Positions 24,301-35,366 of a stretch of 64,000 bases of DNA are shown here, piece by piece. Source of the stretch: Tribonema minus (taxonomy: Eukaryota; Sar; Xanthophyceae; Tribonematales; Tribonemataceae). The stretch covers positions 372,001 through 436,000 of the forward strand of contig JAFCMP010000390.1 in NCBI GenBank assembly GCA_017506865.1, read 5' to 3'. A program made the position numbers and the translations under genes. A model generated the notes under the pieces. That model worked only from the letters and a program-made list of their open reading frames with translations, had not been told where the DNA came from and did not search any database. Within the stretch, counting starts at the first letter, position 1. Every line of letters begins with the position of its first letter.

Positions 24301-25890
24301 CAAGGCTCTTCGCTCGCTTGACTGCAGGTTGAAGTTGAAGTACATCAGCAGGAAGCACGTGCAGGAATGGCACTGCTCTGTGTGCATCTCCAGCTCATGA
24401 GCACCGTAGTCATGATTGGACTGCAACTGTGCCTCTCATGAAACCTGACGATGGAGACCTTTCATGGCCTCAAAGCCCGGTGTCGCAAGTGATGCCCTCG
24501 CACTGGCTTGCGCTTCTCTGGCAACTGCGATCTACCAGCTCGTCGCGCCTCGTGTGCAAAACGCCCGTTGGTGCAGCCTGAGTGCGCTGTAACATGATCT
24601 CGAGCCTCAATGACCTTACAGCACACAACCAATGTCCGCGATGAAGCTGCCTCGCATGTCGTGAAGGCTGTACTCTGTAGCTCTTGTGCCTCTCACCATC
24701 GCAGTGCATCGATCAGGATTGTACTTGTGCTGAGCCTCTGCCTGCTGCTGCCATCTGCACCGCCCGCAGCGCGGCCTGAGCACGCAAGTGCTGGCGCTGG
24801 CCAACGCCGCGTGGATCCGGTTCTGCATGGGGGAAGACGAGGTGAGTTTCAACTTAACTACTTCGAAGTATTGCTGGAAGCCATATGCCCCAAACCAATA
24901 CTTCCCATACTTTGCTGCTGCTGGCGGGGCTGCGCGCCTCTCACATGTGATGGGAAACATAATTACTGCGCAGTGTTGGCTATGTACATGGTGCCTTGAA
25001 GACTCGCCAGTGCGCCCTGACTGCCGCCGCTTTGCGTCTCATGGTAGCTCTCTGTGGAGCTTGCTGTGTTGCTGAGGGGTCAAGCCCGCACACTGGTATA
25101 CATTCAGAAAGGCGGCATTGGCTTGTGCCGCCATCACCGCTGGTCAGCTACTCGCAACATGCAGCACGCTGCGCGCACCGACCCCTGCAGACTTCTCACT
25201 GAGCCCCCCCCCCCCCCCCCCCCCCCCCCACCTACAGGAGGGCCAGGTCCTGGAGATTAGGGACCCCATCGCGGTGCGCCTCAACCACCTGGCCAGGAAG
25301 GCCCTCGCGGACCCGCGCAGCCCCAACCCGCGCGAGTTCCTGCTTGAGGTGCACGGGCCGCAGCTCGTCGCGTGCGCGGGCTTTGTCCAGGAGGTCGCCG
25401 AGCACCTCAAGTCGTTGGTGAGTGGCGCTGCGACAGAGGGGTGGCCTTGCTGCGGATGCCTGTGCGGGTGGGCGTGCACTTACATGGCGGAGCCGTGACA
25501 CATGCATATGTGAGGCGCGTCTGCAGGGGGGTGTCGTGAAGTACGGCCCTCTCGTGCGCGCTTTCGATGGGAACACGCGTCATCACGCCAGTGCTGAGGG
25601 TTAGGGTTAGGCATTGCATGCGCAAGCTGCGTGACGACAGCAAGCAACACAACGCCACTGCTTCTGCTCGGGGCACTGCACCGCCGATGTGTAGGGGTGT
25701 CGTCCACGTTGTCAGGCGGCGTCCATCTCTGCCCCTTCTCGCCGTGCGCTGCCTGCTGCTGCGTGCTGAACGCTGCCCCCCGCCACACCGCGCGCGCTTG
25801 CAGATGGCCAGCGGCGCCAAGTCAACGCTCAGCGCTGTCATCACCGGCGGCGCCGCCGCCAGCGCGCCGCAGCTGGTGATGCAGCAGTGA
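15365..25890 (+). CDS. Mannitol dehydrogenase family (polyol-specific long-chain dehydrogenase)
   Basis: NAD(P)-dependent interconversion of a polyol and its keto sugar, typically mannitol/fructose, in the cytosol. Exons: 15365-15482, 15992-16098, 16778-16870, 17635-17736, 18505-18621, 19080-19136, 19719-19787, 20157-20253, 20675-20739, 21333-21410, 22003-22116, 22614-22673, 23124-23310, 23883-23980, 24770-24841, 25238-25417, 25804-25890. All junctions are in phase and give 566 aa. Family signatures: GVGGFHRSHQ at about 86-95, GLRWGFCGIGL, SCDNLPENG at about 248-256, VETTTFPNTMVDRITPVT. The catalytic K-x4-N-x2-H is present as KLRLLNGGH (Lys355, Asn360, His363). Bacterial members are about 490 aa; the excess here is N-terminal and a short Ala/Ser tail. 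The closest substrate (mannitol, mannitol-1-phosphate, arabinitol, uronates) cannot be fixed by eye. ATGs at 15317, 15365 and 15386 are all in frame, and an upstream exon (14714) is likely, so the true start is uncertain. Confidence 0.9.
16321..16440 (+). repeat. 60-nt tandem duplication in a dehydrogenase intron
   Basis: Two adjacent 60-nt units (16321-16380, 16381-16440) both start GAACG(T/C)GTGGCAG and end AGAACTTGCATCATCCACTT, with about eight differences. The repeat is inside the intron between 16098 and 16778. Confidence 0.85.
18199..18513 (+). repeat. Duplication of intron end plus acceptor and exon start
   Basis: Two related blocks, about 18199-18366 and about 18393-18513, share CCGCCCAAATCAGCAT, CGCCGCGCGCTCTGACCTCG and, at their ends, CTCAGGACTAC. 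In the second block that CTCAG is the real acceptor for the dehydrogenase exon at 18505. In the first it is a decoy acceptor followed by only six matching exon bases. Confidence 0.75.
22144..22177 (+). repeat. 17-nt tandem duplication in an intron
   Basis: GATATGAGTGTTTGTAT is followed immediately by GATATGAGTGTTTGTAA, 27 nt after the donor of the dehydrogenase exon ending at 22116. Confidence 0.8.
23271..23496 (+). repeat. Tandem copy of an exon end, donor and telomere-like DNA
   Basis: The end of the dehydrogenase exon (GACACGCAGGAGTACTGCGA onward) plus its donor and the following TTAGGG-rich bases (23271-23377) recur at about 23392-23496. The copy would read DTQEYSEKLVERF against DTQEYCEKLVERF, so the coding match is high. 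In the copy the donor GT has become CT (TCCTGAGTG), so it lies silent in the intron. Both copies carry GGGTTAGGG and GGGTCAGGG-like words. Confidence 0.85.
23535..23609 (+). repeat. 37-nt tandem duplication in an intron
   Basis: The unit TGCGCTCGCATGTACCCTGT followed by GGCGGCAAGTG and a short GT run is repeated with a 37-nt period. It lies in the same intron as the exon-end duplication at 23271. Confidence 0.85.
25598..25613 (+). repeat. Short TTAGGG tract in an intron
   Basis: GAGGGTTAGGGTTAGG lies in the last intron of the dehydrogenase gene. It is the third place in the window with telomere-type units inside a gene. Confidence 0.6.
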
Positions 25891-26635
25891 GGGATCATCA
25901 CAACCACCACCACCACCACCATCAAGGTGCCGGTCGCGGCGACTGGCGGCACGAACGGCGACGGCCAGCGTGACTGCGGACGCCGAGCACGCTCCAGCGA
26001 ATCGCGGTCGAGATGGCGGCTGTTTCCAGCGTGAGTTGGCGCGAGTGCGCGCACGCTGCTGCTGCTCGCTTGCATGGAAGAGGTTTTGTGCGGCAGGCGT
26101 GTGTGTCCTTGTACCGGTTGTTGCGGCGGTGGGTAGCAAGCAGAGATGCGATAAGACGGCCATCACGAGGTGCCGACGATGTATGCGCAGTGGAAGTGAT
26201 GGATGGCGGTGACCGTGCCTTCAGCGTGCCTGCAGTGAGGGCGTTCGTTGAATCGCAACCGTCGCCGCACGCAGCGTGGGCGCAAGGCAGGAGACGGTGT
26301 GAGCCAGCGTTTGCTGGTTGTTACCATCGTCATCAACTGCCATCTGCATGCATGTAAATCAGCACTAACAAAGCGTCAGCACAATGTTCACACATCACTT
26401 GCCCGGCGCTTCACGGAAGTGCTATTGAGCACCAGTATGACAAGCACCGTCAGCGGCACCGTCAGCAGCAACATGGGCTCCGCCGTCTCTTGCCGCGCAC
26501 ACTTGATGCTGAGCGCTGCTTTTGGCTGCAACCGTCCCCTTGCAGGCTGGGGACCGCCGCACGAGAGCCGCGCAGCACCGTCACCCGTGCGTACGAGACC
26601 TGTACTGCAGGCCTGCGCACACAAGCACGCGCGCG

Positions 26636-26658
26636 TCACACACACACACACACACACC
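26636..26658 (+). repeat. CA microsatellite
   Basis: An uninterrupted CA dinucleotide run of about 11 units in intergenic DNA. Confidence 0.9.
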
Positions 26659-26919
26659 TCTTTTGGCGCGCCAGCAAGCTGCATGAGCCAGGAAAGGTTA
26701 GAGAGAAGGCTGCTGTAGACGGACTATGCAGTAGCCAATGTCCCCAATCGAGAGGACCAGTCGAGGACAATGGCGCATGAAGGGGGAGGGGGGCGGGGGA
26801 TAGGGCGCCCGTGACAAACAATACGCTGCACGGCTGTAGTTGCCATCATCAATAGTGGGGGAGGTGTGCTATACATATTCTGTGTCATCCATGGTGAGAA
26901 AACTATCAAGGGGGCGCAG

Positions 26920-26947
26920 GGGGGGGGGGGGGGGGGGGGGGGGGGGA
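26920..26947 (+). repeat. Poly-G run of about 28
   Basis: A homopolymer G block in intergenic DNA, one of the longest of about ten G or C runs in the window. Its exact length may be affected by sequencing. Confidence 0.85.
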
Positions 26948-28516
26948 GTTGAGGGGTGTGAGAGGCTCAGGCTGGCAGCTCATCTGTACAGAGGCATCGC
27001 AGTGCGCATGCCTCACGCCGCAGGAGAGGCTGTGGAGCGCTGCAACGAGCGTCGTGCATTCCAGCTGGACGGGCCAGGGTCCTAGCACTTGAAAGCCGAT
27101 TTGTGCATGACATTCCCAAGGTACCAAAGTCTTGCAGTGCTGCTGTAGCGGAGCGAGGATGGGCTTTTTGCGCGTCGTCGACCCATGGGCGAAATTCAAG
27201 TTGAGGTCTTAGGATCCCTGCACATTGCTCCCCCTGGTCTCCCCTGTGTCAGTTTTGTACGTTCTGCTTTCTGTCAATCAATTTAAAACTGGGCTGTTGT
27301 GTTGAGCCGTGTTGTTCTGAGATGTCACTTGCAACCATACATACCTTAGCGTAGCGATATTTGAGATGAGGTCAACTGCAGCAAAGGTGACATCAGCGCA
27401 CAATCCCATTAGCTAGGGGCAGCATCGCACACCAGATGGAGCATTTGGCAGTCAGCCAGTCACTCCATCAAACTACTCCCGTTGTCAATTACAGCACATG
27501 CGCATTTGCGCATGCTGTGCAGTCGCACGATACATGTCATGGCTTCTGTATCTTAACCCACTGTTGATGGCAGCGGAGCTGAACAGAGGATGATTTTGAT
27601 CACTACTGTGTTATCTTTAGGCCTAAACAGAGTTATCTTTTGGCCTAAATCGAGCAGTACAAGGCGCAGCTTGCGCTTCTTGATTGCAGTCTGGCTGCAG
27701 TGACATGGCACGCACACATGGTGTTTGCGCTGCATACTCAGGAACTGTACAGCCGCGAACTCGCGTGTACGTACATGAACTCGCTTGTATGCACATGGCA
27801 CAGTCACGGTGCCCTGGCTTTGACTCTCACTTTCAGTCACAAATCTGATTCATTGCTGTGTTTCGCACGGACACGTGGTGTGGAACTTGTGGTTTACTTG
27901 CTGCTGGGTGAGCCATGGCTCTTGGAGCCTTCCCAGGTGTCGCACTTGGGTGCTTCAAAGTACCTTATTTTCAAACAAAGGTTAGCACAGGGCTGCTGCT
28001 GCTTGCATGACAGCAACTCCAGCCGTTTGTCGACGCCTACACCTTGGCACAAAGCGGTCGCCTTCAGCAAAGAGAACGCCCATGGCAGGTTTATCCACAC
28101 CGCATCGCTACTTCAACAAGGTTGCCTGTGTGCGGTACACGCCGCTGTCTCCTGTCGGCAAAGCGCGATCCAGCAGGAGTCTTCAAGCAAACTCAAAGCA
28201 TAGATGCCTTCAGGCAAACTCGGATTCCAAAGATGGGCAATCTGAGAATATATTGTGCGCACTCGCCGCCATCAACCTCCGCAATGTGCTGCCCGCACGC
28301 GCGGGTGACGCCATGTATCAGACAGCGGCGCCCCCGCCGTGCGCTCCGCGTGACTCGTGAGGCTGTACAACACTGCGCCATCGGCGCCTCTCACTGCTTG
28401 TGCATTGTCTATGAACACGCAGGCCAGCGCGCTGCATCCGCGCAGCGCGCATGCTGAACACAAGCGCGCCGCTACCATGCACGCTTGCTACAGATGCTGA
28501 ACTATGGACATGGCGC

Positions 28517-30166
28517 CTATGTTTTGCTCTCCCTCGCATCGCGTCGTCGACCGCGCTCGATGTGTTGAACTTGAAGATTCCATCTCTGGTAGGTAGAGGG
28601 CAATGTCGCCGGCCGCCTGACGCGCGCGCGCTTCACAGCTGACACGCGCTCACCTGATGGCGAGGCGCCTGCCGGGGGGCGTCTGGGGGGGGGGGGGGAG
28701 CGGGGGGCACAGCATCGAATCATGGTCAATCAGCTACTTCATGCTGTGAAGATAGTTTGCTCTCATGCTATGATACTGCTGACCTTCACGAACACGATAC
28801 AAATGTGTGTACACCATAAATAGTATGCTGCTGGTTAGAAAAGAGTCTTGAAAATGCGGGGACGCCTCACCAGATGCTTGCTCGTCATTCCAGTCAACAC
28901 ACTGAGTCAAACCTAGAATTATGAAAGTGTTACTCAGCATTGAAAAGGACATCCGGCATGACGTACAATGGACAGTACAGTGGTGCGTTCCATGTGCAGC
29001 GCAGACTACTGCTCTCAAGTACCGCGACGGGCCTGTACATGCTCCCGTGTCTGTGTCAACAGGGCCCGCAAGCGTGGGGTGTGGAGTGATTGCATGCATC
29101 TCTGTGGTGGTCGTGCAGGCGCGCAAAGGCTTACTTGCAAAGGCTTACTTCATCCTGATAGTACAATTGAGGTACAGCCTCACAGTTCAGTTGAGGTACA
29201 CACTTGACATGCCGTCAAGGCACGCAGAGCAGAAGGACGCGCAGTCATTGAATCTCTTCACAAACCAGCAACCCGAAGTACCTCTCTCAACACGACACCC
29301 CCCCCCATCCCCTCTACCTCAACACCCCCGCCCCCCCCCTTCACCCCCCCCCCGTGCTCTCACCTCCGACTTGGGGCACATCATGTGCAGGACGCCGTTC
29401 TCGTAGCGTACGTCGACCTTGTTGGAGTCGGAGTCCCAGGGCAGCGCGATGGTGCGCATGGCGCGCCCCGCGGAGCGCTCGCGCGTATGCCAGCCGGCCG
29501 GGTCCCAGTCCTCCTTCTCGGTGCGCTTCTCTGTGGAGACGGTGGCGGTGCGGCGGTTCTCGTCGACCTGCGATGGGGGACAAGGAGGGGGGGGGGGGGG
29601 TCACTGCTGTGCAGCGGTGGAGTGCGGTGCGGCATGGAGTGTGCTTCAAGACTGGAAGGAATGCGGGTGCGCTCGCTCTGATGAGATGCAGCGGCGGAGA
29701 ATCTGATGTATGCAGAAGCTGTAGATCTCATGCCCAGAGCTCTTGCGGGCGGGGGGGGGGGGCGTTGGCGGCGTGCTGGTGACGAGGTCCACGTGGGGGA
29801 TGCGCCGACGGGCGGTGACAGGCGCTGCGCATTATTATTGAGCACACGTCTATCATGCGGTCAGGTCAGCGCGCCACGTGCAGCAAGAAGGCACAAAACA
29901 AAGGCGCACACCTGCAGGAAGTGGCCGTGAGTGTGCAGACGAGGCTCTCTGCGCAGTACTTTCTATCACGGTCAAACAGGCGCACAATGGCAACCAACTG
30001 TCAATCGCAGAACACCCAACTGTGTGAGACTTTCCGGAATTCTGTCAGCGTACTGCTGCTCGATCTCAACGCTGCCTGTACAGTGAGTGCTGCGGGAAAG
30101 TGACTGTATGACCTGATGCTGACGGCGGGCGGCGGTCTGGGGTGGCGGTGCTTGATGAGCTGCTGC

Positions 30167-30223
<57 letters not shown>

Positions 30224-31586
30224 AAATGTAGTTTGAGAGGGAAAATAAGTTCTGCGCTAAGGTCATAGCGCGTGGTACAGCGAGGCTCGATGAGCTGCAA
30301 GGGCTGGGGGTGTACATGAATATCTGCAAGCGCCTTCAGTGCCTGCAGAAAGGGTGCATACAAGGTGGTAGTGGTCCTCAAGTAGTGAACCGGATTGCCG
30401 GCGCAAACCTACGTCTGGATGGCCGCCATGAAGTCTTGATGAACAATTGATGCGTCGAAGCATATGATGAACAGCACCATAAGACTTGATCTTACGGTAA
30501 CTTCCATGCAGGGCAACATCAACTTGAAGACGCTCGTCGTGCCCCGCGCTCGAAGCGCACGCGCAGCACCGCCCTAAACTGCCACTCTGATGAGGTTTCA
30601 TGACATACACATCCGACCTGTCACGCACTTCAAGCAGAGCAAGCACAGCCCCCCCCCCCCCCCCCCCCCCCGGACGCGCATGAGGGCGTGACTCACCGAC
30701 ACCCGGATGTCGTCCTTGGTCACGCCGGGCACGTCGAAGCGCATGTCGTAGCCCGTGTCGGTCTCGCGGATGTCCATGGCGAGCATGTTAGGGGCCATGA
30801 CGCTGCGGGCCAGGGGGCCCCCCATCATGCCCCCCATCATGCCGCCGCCCCAGGGGCTCACGGCCCCCATGCCGCCGCCCCACGGCATGACGTCCGTGGC
30901 GAACTCCTGCTGCGGAGGCGGTAGAAAGGGGGGGGGGGAGGGGGAGTATGACGTGTGTACGCGTCAAGGATGTGACGAGGCTACCTCAAGTGATTTGCCA
31001 TTGTGGAGTTTTCGACAGCTAGAGGTGTTTGCAGGGCAGACCTCACGCATGGAGGAGCGGTGAGTTAGACGCACCATAGCAGACTCACAAACACCGTCAT
31101 GCCGTCAAAGTTGCAGCAAACTCGTGCTTGAATACAGTCGTGATGGAGCCTCTCGCTCGCTGGGTTTGCAGAAAGGGTATTCGATGCGAGATCTCGAGCC
31201 GAAAATGACTGCTATCGCAGCTGTTTGACGCTCCGCTCTAGACGGATGCCACAAGTATGCTGCCCTTTGTGCTGCAAGGTGCGCAGCAAGAGAAGACAGC
31301 GTGTGAGCAAGCTGTATCGGTGCTTCAACATGATAGCCAAACTCCAGCGAACACCAATTTGCCAGCCGGCCGTGCAAGGACACCGCTTACTGGGGGCCTT
31401 CAGCTAATCTACCTCGAGCGAGACACGGGCGTAAGGCTTACGATTACCGGAGGTCAGCTATGATACTGCAAACTCCGTCATACTGCAACTCACATCGAAG
31501 AGCCCCCGTGGGCGATAGGTGCTCATTGTGCCCACGTCGAAGGGCGAGCCCCAGCCGCCACCAAAACTCCTAGGGATGAGAGACAT
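28517..31586 (-). CDS. Small heat shock protein (HSP20/alpha-crystallin), minus-strand member
   Basis: ATP-independent chaperone that holds unfolding proteins. Exons: 31586-31494 (MSLIPRSFGGGWGSP...), 30909-30697, 29567-29364 and probably 28585-28517. All joins are phase 0 and give about 192 aa. Residues 1-75 are a Met/Gly/Trp-rich N-terminal arm with PWGGGM repeats. The alpha-crystallin domain starts near residue 77 (DIRETDTGYDMRFDVPGV, TKDDIRV) and ends with the hallmark NGVLHMMCPKSE. A Glu/Trp-rich loop (EKEDWDPAGWHTRER) lies between the strands. The proposed last exon follows a CTACCTACCAG acceptor and reads RWNLQVQHIERGRRRD before a TAG. It is the least certain piece, although LQVQHI could serve as the C-terminal I/V-x-I-type anchor. 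A C-rich acceptor tract (C14) precedes the third exon. The gene is divergent from a second small HSP. Confidence 0.85.
30169..30220 (+). repeat. TG microsatellite in a small HSP intron
   Basis: About 26 TG units in the intron between the 30697 and 29567 exons of the minus-strand small HSP gene. Confidence 0.95.
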
Positions 31587-31872
31587 ATCGCTTGTTGACG
31601 GTGTTGCTTGTTGACGGTGCTGATCTTCGTCTGTGCCGGTGTACAGCAGCCTTCAGAAAAGCTGGTGACTCTCCACTCCTTCAACTTGAGGTTCTGCTGG
31701 TTTGCCGCCGCACGCGTACCTCAGCAGGGAGAGAATCCGTCGCGACTACCCCAACTACAGCACGGTCACTGCTGCTACATATCGAGCAGCGCACCTTTTC
31801 AAGGAAGCAGAGGGAGACATCCGTCGGTAGTGTTGAACTTCGGCGTCCACCTACTTCCGTAAGCGCGTAGCC
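31587..31872. promoter_or_regulatory. Shared bidirectional promoter of two small HSP genes
   Basis: Only 286 bp separate the start codons of the two divergent small HSP genes. The interval contains several loose nTTCn/nGAAn modules (CCTTCAGAAAAG near 31650, CCTTCAACTTGAGGTTCTG near 31678, CCTTTTCAAGGAAGC near 31794, TTGAACTTCGG near 31831). None is a perfect three-module heat shock element with 2-nt spacing. No clear TATA box was seen. Co-regulation by heat is inferred from gene content and layout. Confidence 0.5.
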
Positions 31873-34800
31873 ATGTCGTTCCTGCCGGCAGTTGGGAGGA
31901 CACTGGTCGAGGATACATGCCTGCCTCAAGCCGTGGCAGTAGGTAAGAAGACTGCGCCACAAGTGCCTAGCTCTACGGCCTCAATGGCTGGCTGCACACA
32001 TGCCGGTTCTGGTCTACTATATTGGTAGCTCCAACTTTGCGAGCCCCCAAAACTGCAAAACTACACCCACTTTTGCTGCAGTTTAGGCTGCCACATGACA
32101 TGATCTGATTGCTCAGCCGAAGGCGCAGCTTGTGTGATGGCCGCAAGTGTCAATATACAGGCGCATCAAGAAGCTGCCACCCCTCATGTTTTTTGACACA
32201 CACCTGTTGTTGCCAGGGCTCAACCGCAACTGGCGCAACTGGCTGAGGCAGGCGCGCCAGATGTCGTCGCACCGCGACAGCGACCGCCAACAGCAGCACC
32301 ACGCCGGCGCGACTGCCGCCACCAGCACGTCCGCGCAGCTGGAGGCCATGGAACACGCAGGCCTGCCGCCTGTCTTTTACGGCCTCCAGACCTTTGCTGA
32401 GGGCATGCAGAAGCTGCTGCAGGTAGCAATTGTTGTTCGTTACTGTGCTGAGGCCCACTGTCGCATGTGCAAGCTAATGGAACGAGCACGCAAGTGCAGC
32501 CTGCAGGTGTCGAGTTGACACAGGTGCTGAAGGTTTTGCATGTCGCGACCGTCGTGCGACCGCATGTGCCTCTGGTCGCAATCACGTATCTCAAACATGA
32601 AAAGGTCCAGATCAAAAGCAACAGAAAAGAGTTTTTGAGCCGACATCATTTTTGAAACTGATCGACTTTAGCGCAGGTGGTCAACCGCGGAAACTGTCTG
32701 CTCATGGAAACATCCAATCGGCTTATGTCGGTCTACAAAGCCTAGCACTGCCGCTCACGCACTTGCATGGTCGGCGCTGAGTGCAGGTAGCATGTCTGCT
32801 TGTGGAGCAGGGAGGGGGGGAGAGGTGATTGGTGGCGTACTCAGCGTGTAAAAAGTTAGGTGTAGATGGTAGGATGGTGAAGCAAACTCTGAGGCCGAGG
32901 CGGGTAATGGCCCCTGTGACACTCCAATGAAGAGCAAGGGGGGAGCACAGCTCACAATGTGTCATTAGTTAGCTAAACGTGTACAAATGCAGGCTTGGAC
33001 TGGGCAGACAGGGCGCTCTCTCACTGAATGCCATCGCGACAAGGTGTTTGCGGTGCGGTCGGCATGGCACATATACTCCTGCTTTGTACTCTAAAGAAGT
33101 ATGCTGCTAGTAAACTAGAGGTAGCACAGGGCGTGATGCGCAGCACTACGCGTACACAACGCAGATCGCATACAAAAACAAGTTTCGTCTCTACGCATTC
33201 CCATTTGTTTACGTATTTTTGTTTGTGTGCGCCCTGCCAGGGGCTGGACACAGAGGTGCTGCAGCCCGCGGGACTGGGCGCGCTGAGTCCGGCCAACGTG
33301 CTGCGGGGGCTCGCGCACGGGGGCACTGCGTCGCCGGCGACGTCTGCAGAAGGTGACGCAGTCGACGCGCGTTTTATGTGCCAGCTCTCAGGCTGCATCA
33401 TGCACAGTGATGGGATTGATGACACACATCTATGCGTGCCACCTCGCACCATGAATGCATGCTGCGCACGGAAAGCAGGACGTCGACCGCTGCGCGGCGT
33501 CGCGTTGCTAAGGCATCACGCAGCGCAGGCGGTCACGGCGCGCGCGGCTCTGCCGACGGTGCCTCCATTGCCCACGCGCGGGGTGCTCCAGTCTAGCCCA
33601 TTGCTAACGCTGCTGGTCGCGTCGACGCCAATGCCTGTCGCTTGCTCACGTTGCCATCTTTAGTGCGCACTGCAGTTGCTTTGCTGCCATCTACCTGAGC
33701 ACTGTTGACGTCACCAAAACACCGCTCGTGCAGGTGCTCAGCATCCGTGACCGAAGCAACGTTGTGAATTCGCCGCCGCCGCGCCCCGCCCCGCAGGAAT
33801 GCCGCCGCGCGGCGCGCTGCCGCTGCACGCGGACGTTATTGTGGACGAGCTTGCGCACACGTGCGAGGTGCGCATCGACGTGCCGGGCGTGCCGCGCGAG
33901 GCGCTGCGCGCGACCGTCAACGACGCGCGTCGCGAGCTGAGCGTCATCGTGGACCGCAGGCGCGACGTGAGTGCGCGCACCAGCAGCGCCGCGTGTTGCG
34001 GCGGACGCCGCTGCGCCGCGTGTGTTCATGAGACGCGCTGGATAGAGCAGGGTTTGGCATGCGTGGAGCGCTGTCACAGGTGCCGGCATGCATACAAGGT
34101 GATGCTCAACCTTTCGCGCACTCAGCAGCCGGTGGCCCGCCACGCGGCACGACTACTGCCAACACTGCCATTGTCGCTCACCTCCCTGTGTCACTAACTC
34201 ATGACTCACCGCGGCGCATGGGTCATTTGCGCGCAGGCGCAGGGGACGGAGCCGACGGAGTGGGTGCTTCAGGAGCGCCCCTACGGCCGCACGCGCCGCA
34301 GGATTCGTCTGCCAGAGAGCGTAGACACCAAGAACGCTCAGACGGAGCTCAAGGTGAGCGAATGAGCGGCGTGACATATGTGGCGCCGATGCGGCAGCTA
34401 CACATGTGTACTTGGCCAGCTCGCATAGGCGCACTATTGGTGAGAATGTTCAAAGCGAAGTCGGGCTCAGCACGGTCACTCATGTGATGTTGATGGAGGG
34501 GTTGCTCAAACAGCCACTGCCGCCGCAGGTAGGACACCGCCACCGACTGGCGGCAAATGTGGAGGTGTTTGCCTACGGCAACCAAATGCATAGGGTAGTG
34601 AAGCAGCACAATGAGCTGCCCTCTGAAGTGTGTACTTGAAGCATGGTGTCATGGCAAGTACATGTGCAGAGTTCATTGTGTATATGAGCCCTCAATTCAC
34701 CCGCATTGGTTGCACGTGGTCTTGCCAATCTTGGAGTTGCAAGCCGTTGGCAATGTCAGCATGCCATCAAACTTCAGGTACTTCATGCTGCGGGTCCTTC

Positions 34801-35366
34801 AAGCATACAGATTCTCGCATGCTGCAAAGTATGCTACAGCAACTTCAAGTTGCTGTCGGACACGTGGTTCCTGCCGCCAATGGTGTCACTTACTGTGGTG
34901 TGGTTGGGGCCCGGGAAAGTGCTTGCAGAGCCGCGGGAAAGTGGCTAGAAGCGCTTGCATCCTTTCCATGCCAATGTACCACTCCAATATGCTGACGTTT
35001 GTTGAGCGTGAGATTACATGACATTTATATGATGATGCTGTTGAGATGACATGTGATAAGTGAGATACTTCAATACATACTTTTACATGTATGCTCTGCA
35101 CAGGATTACGCATTACGGCACATGATCGGAAGCCAGCATAGCAAGCTAAATACTTCAAAGTACGAGGGTTGGCTGGAATCCGCAGAGCCCTGGAGCCTTT
35201 GCATACGTAGTGATAAACATGTGTCAGATGGCGCGTGTTAGTCTCACTCCCCTTTTTACCTATGCTGCTGCTGCAGGATGGAGTGCTACGCATCCACATG
35301 TCCATGCAGGAGCACACCAGGACCCGCCAGCTGGAGATTGAGGATCTGCCTGTGTCACCTGTGTGA
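31873..35366 (+). CDS. Small heat shock protein (HSP20/alpha-crystallin), plus-strand member
   Basis: Exons 31873-31942 (MSFLPAVGRTLVEDTC), 32217-32422, 33241-33352, 33797-33966, 34237-34353 and 35277-35366 join in phase to give 254 aa. The first ~130 residues are a variable arm with a His/Gln-rich patch (SDRQQQHHAG). The alpha-crystallin domain runs from VIVDELAHTCEVRIDVPGV (about 142) through DARRELSVIVDRRRD, then RPYGRTRRRIRLPESVD, to DGVLRIHMSMQEH. It ends RQLEIEDLPVSPV, where LEI fits the C-terminal I/L-x-I anchor. Intron positions in the domain differ from those of the divergent neighbour, and sequence similarity between the two is low, so they are not a recent tandem pair. The start was chosen because its GTAAGA donor leaves phase 1, exactly what the 32217 exon needs. 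Cytosolic location is likely, as no targeting signal is obvious. Confidence 0.85.

Larger units (their letters stand above)
25891..28516. other. Intergenic region, dehydrogenase end to small HSP end
   Basis: Both neighbouring genes end into this 2.6 kb. It holds a TGTAA (26354-26358) that could act as a green-algal-style polyadenylation signal for the dehydrogenase, though it is about 460 bp after the stop. It also holds a CA microsatellite and a long G run. An open frame at 27700-28203 (+) has no recognisable domain and a composition unlike the verified genes. I see no convincing gene. Confidence 0.5.

Noticed and set aside
27700-28203. 167-codon + strand open frame between the dehydrogenase and small HSP genes
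   Set aside because: No recognisable domain, no splice-supported partners and weak codon bias compared with verified exons.
32186-32216. ATG at 32186 as start of the plus-strand small HSP
   Set aside because: It lies in a pyrimidine-rich acceptor tract. The upstream exon 31873-31942 has a strong donor and exactly the phase required.
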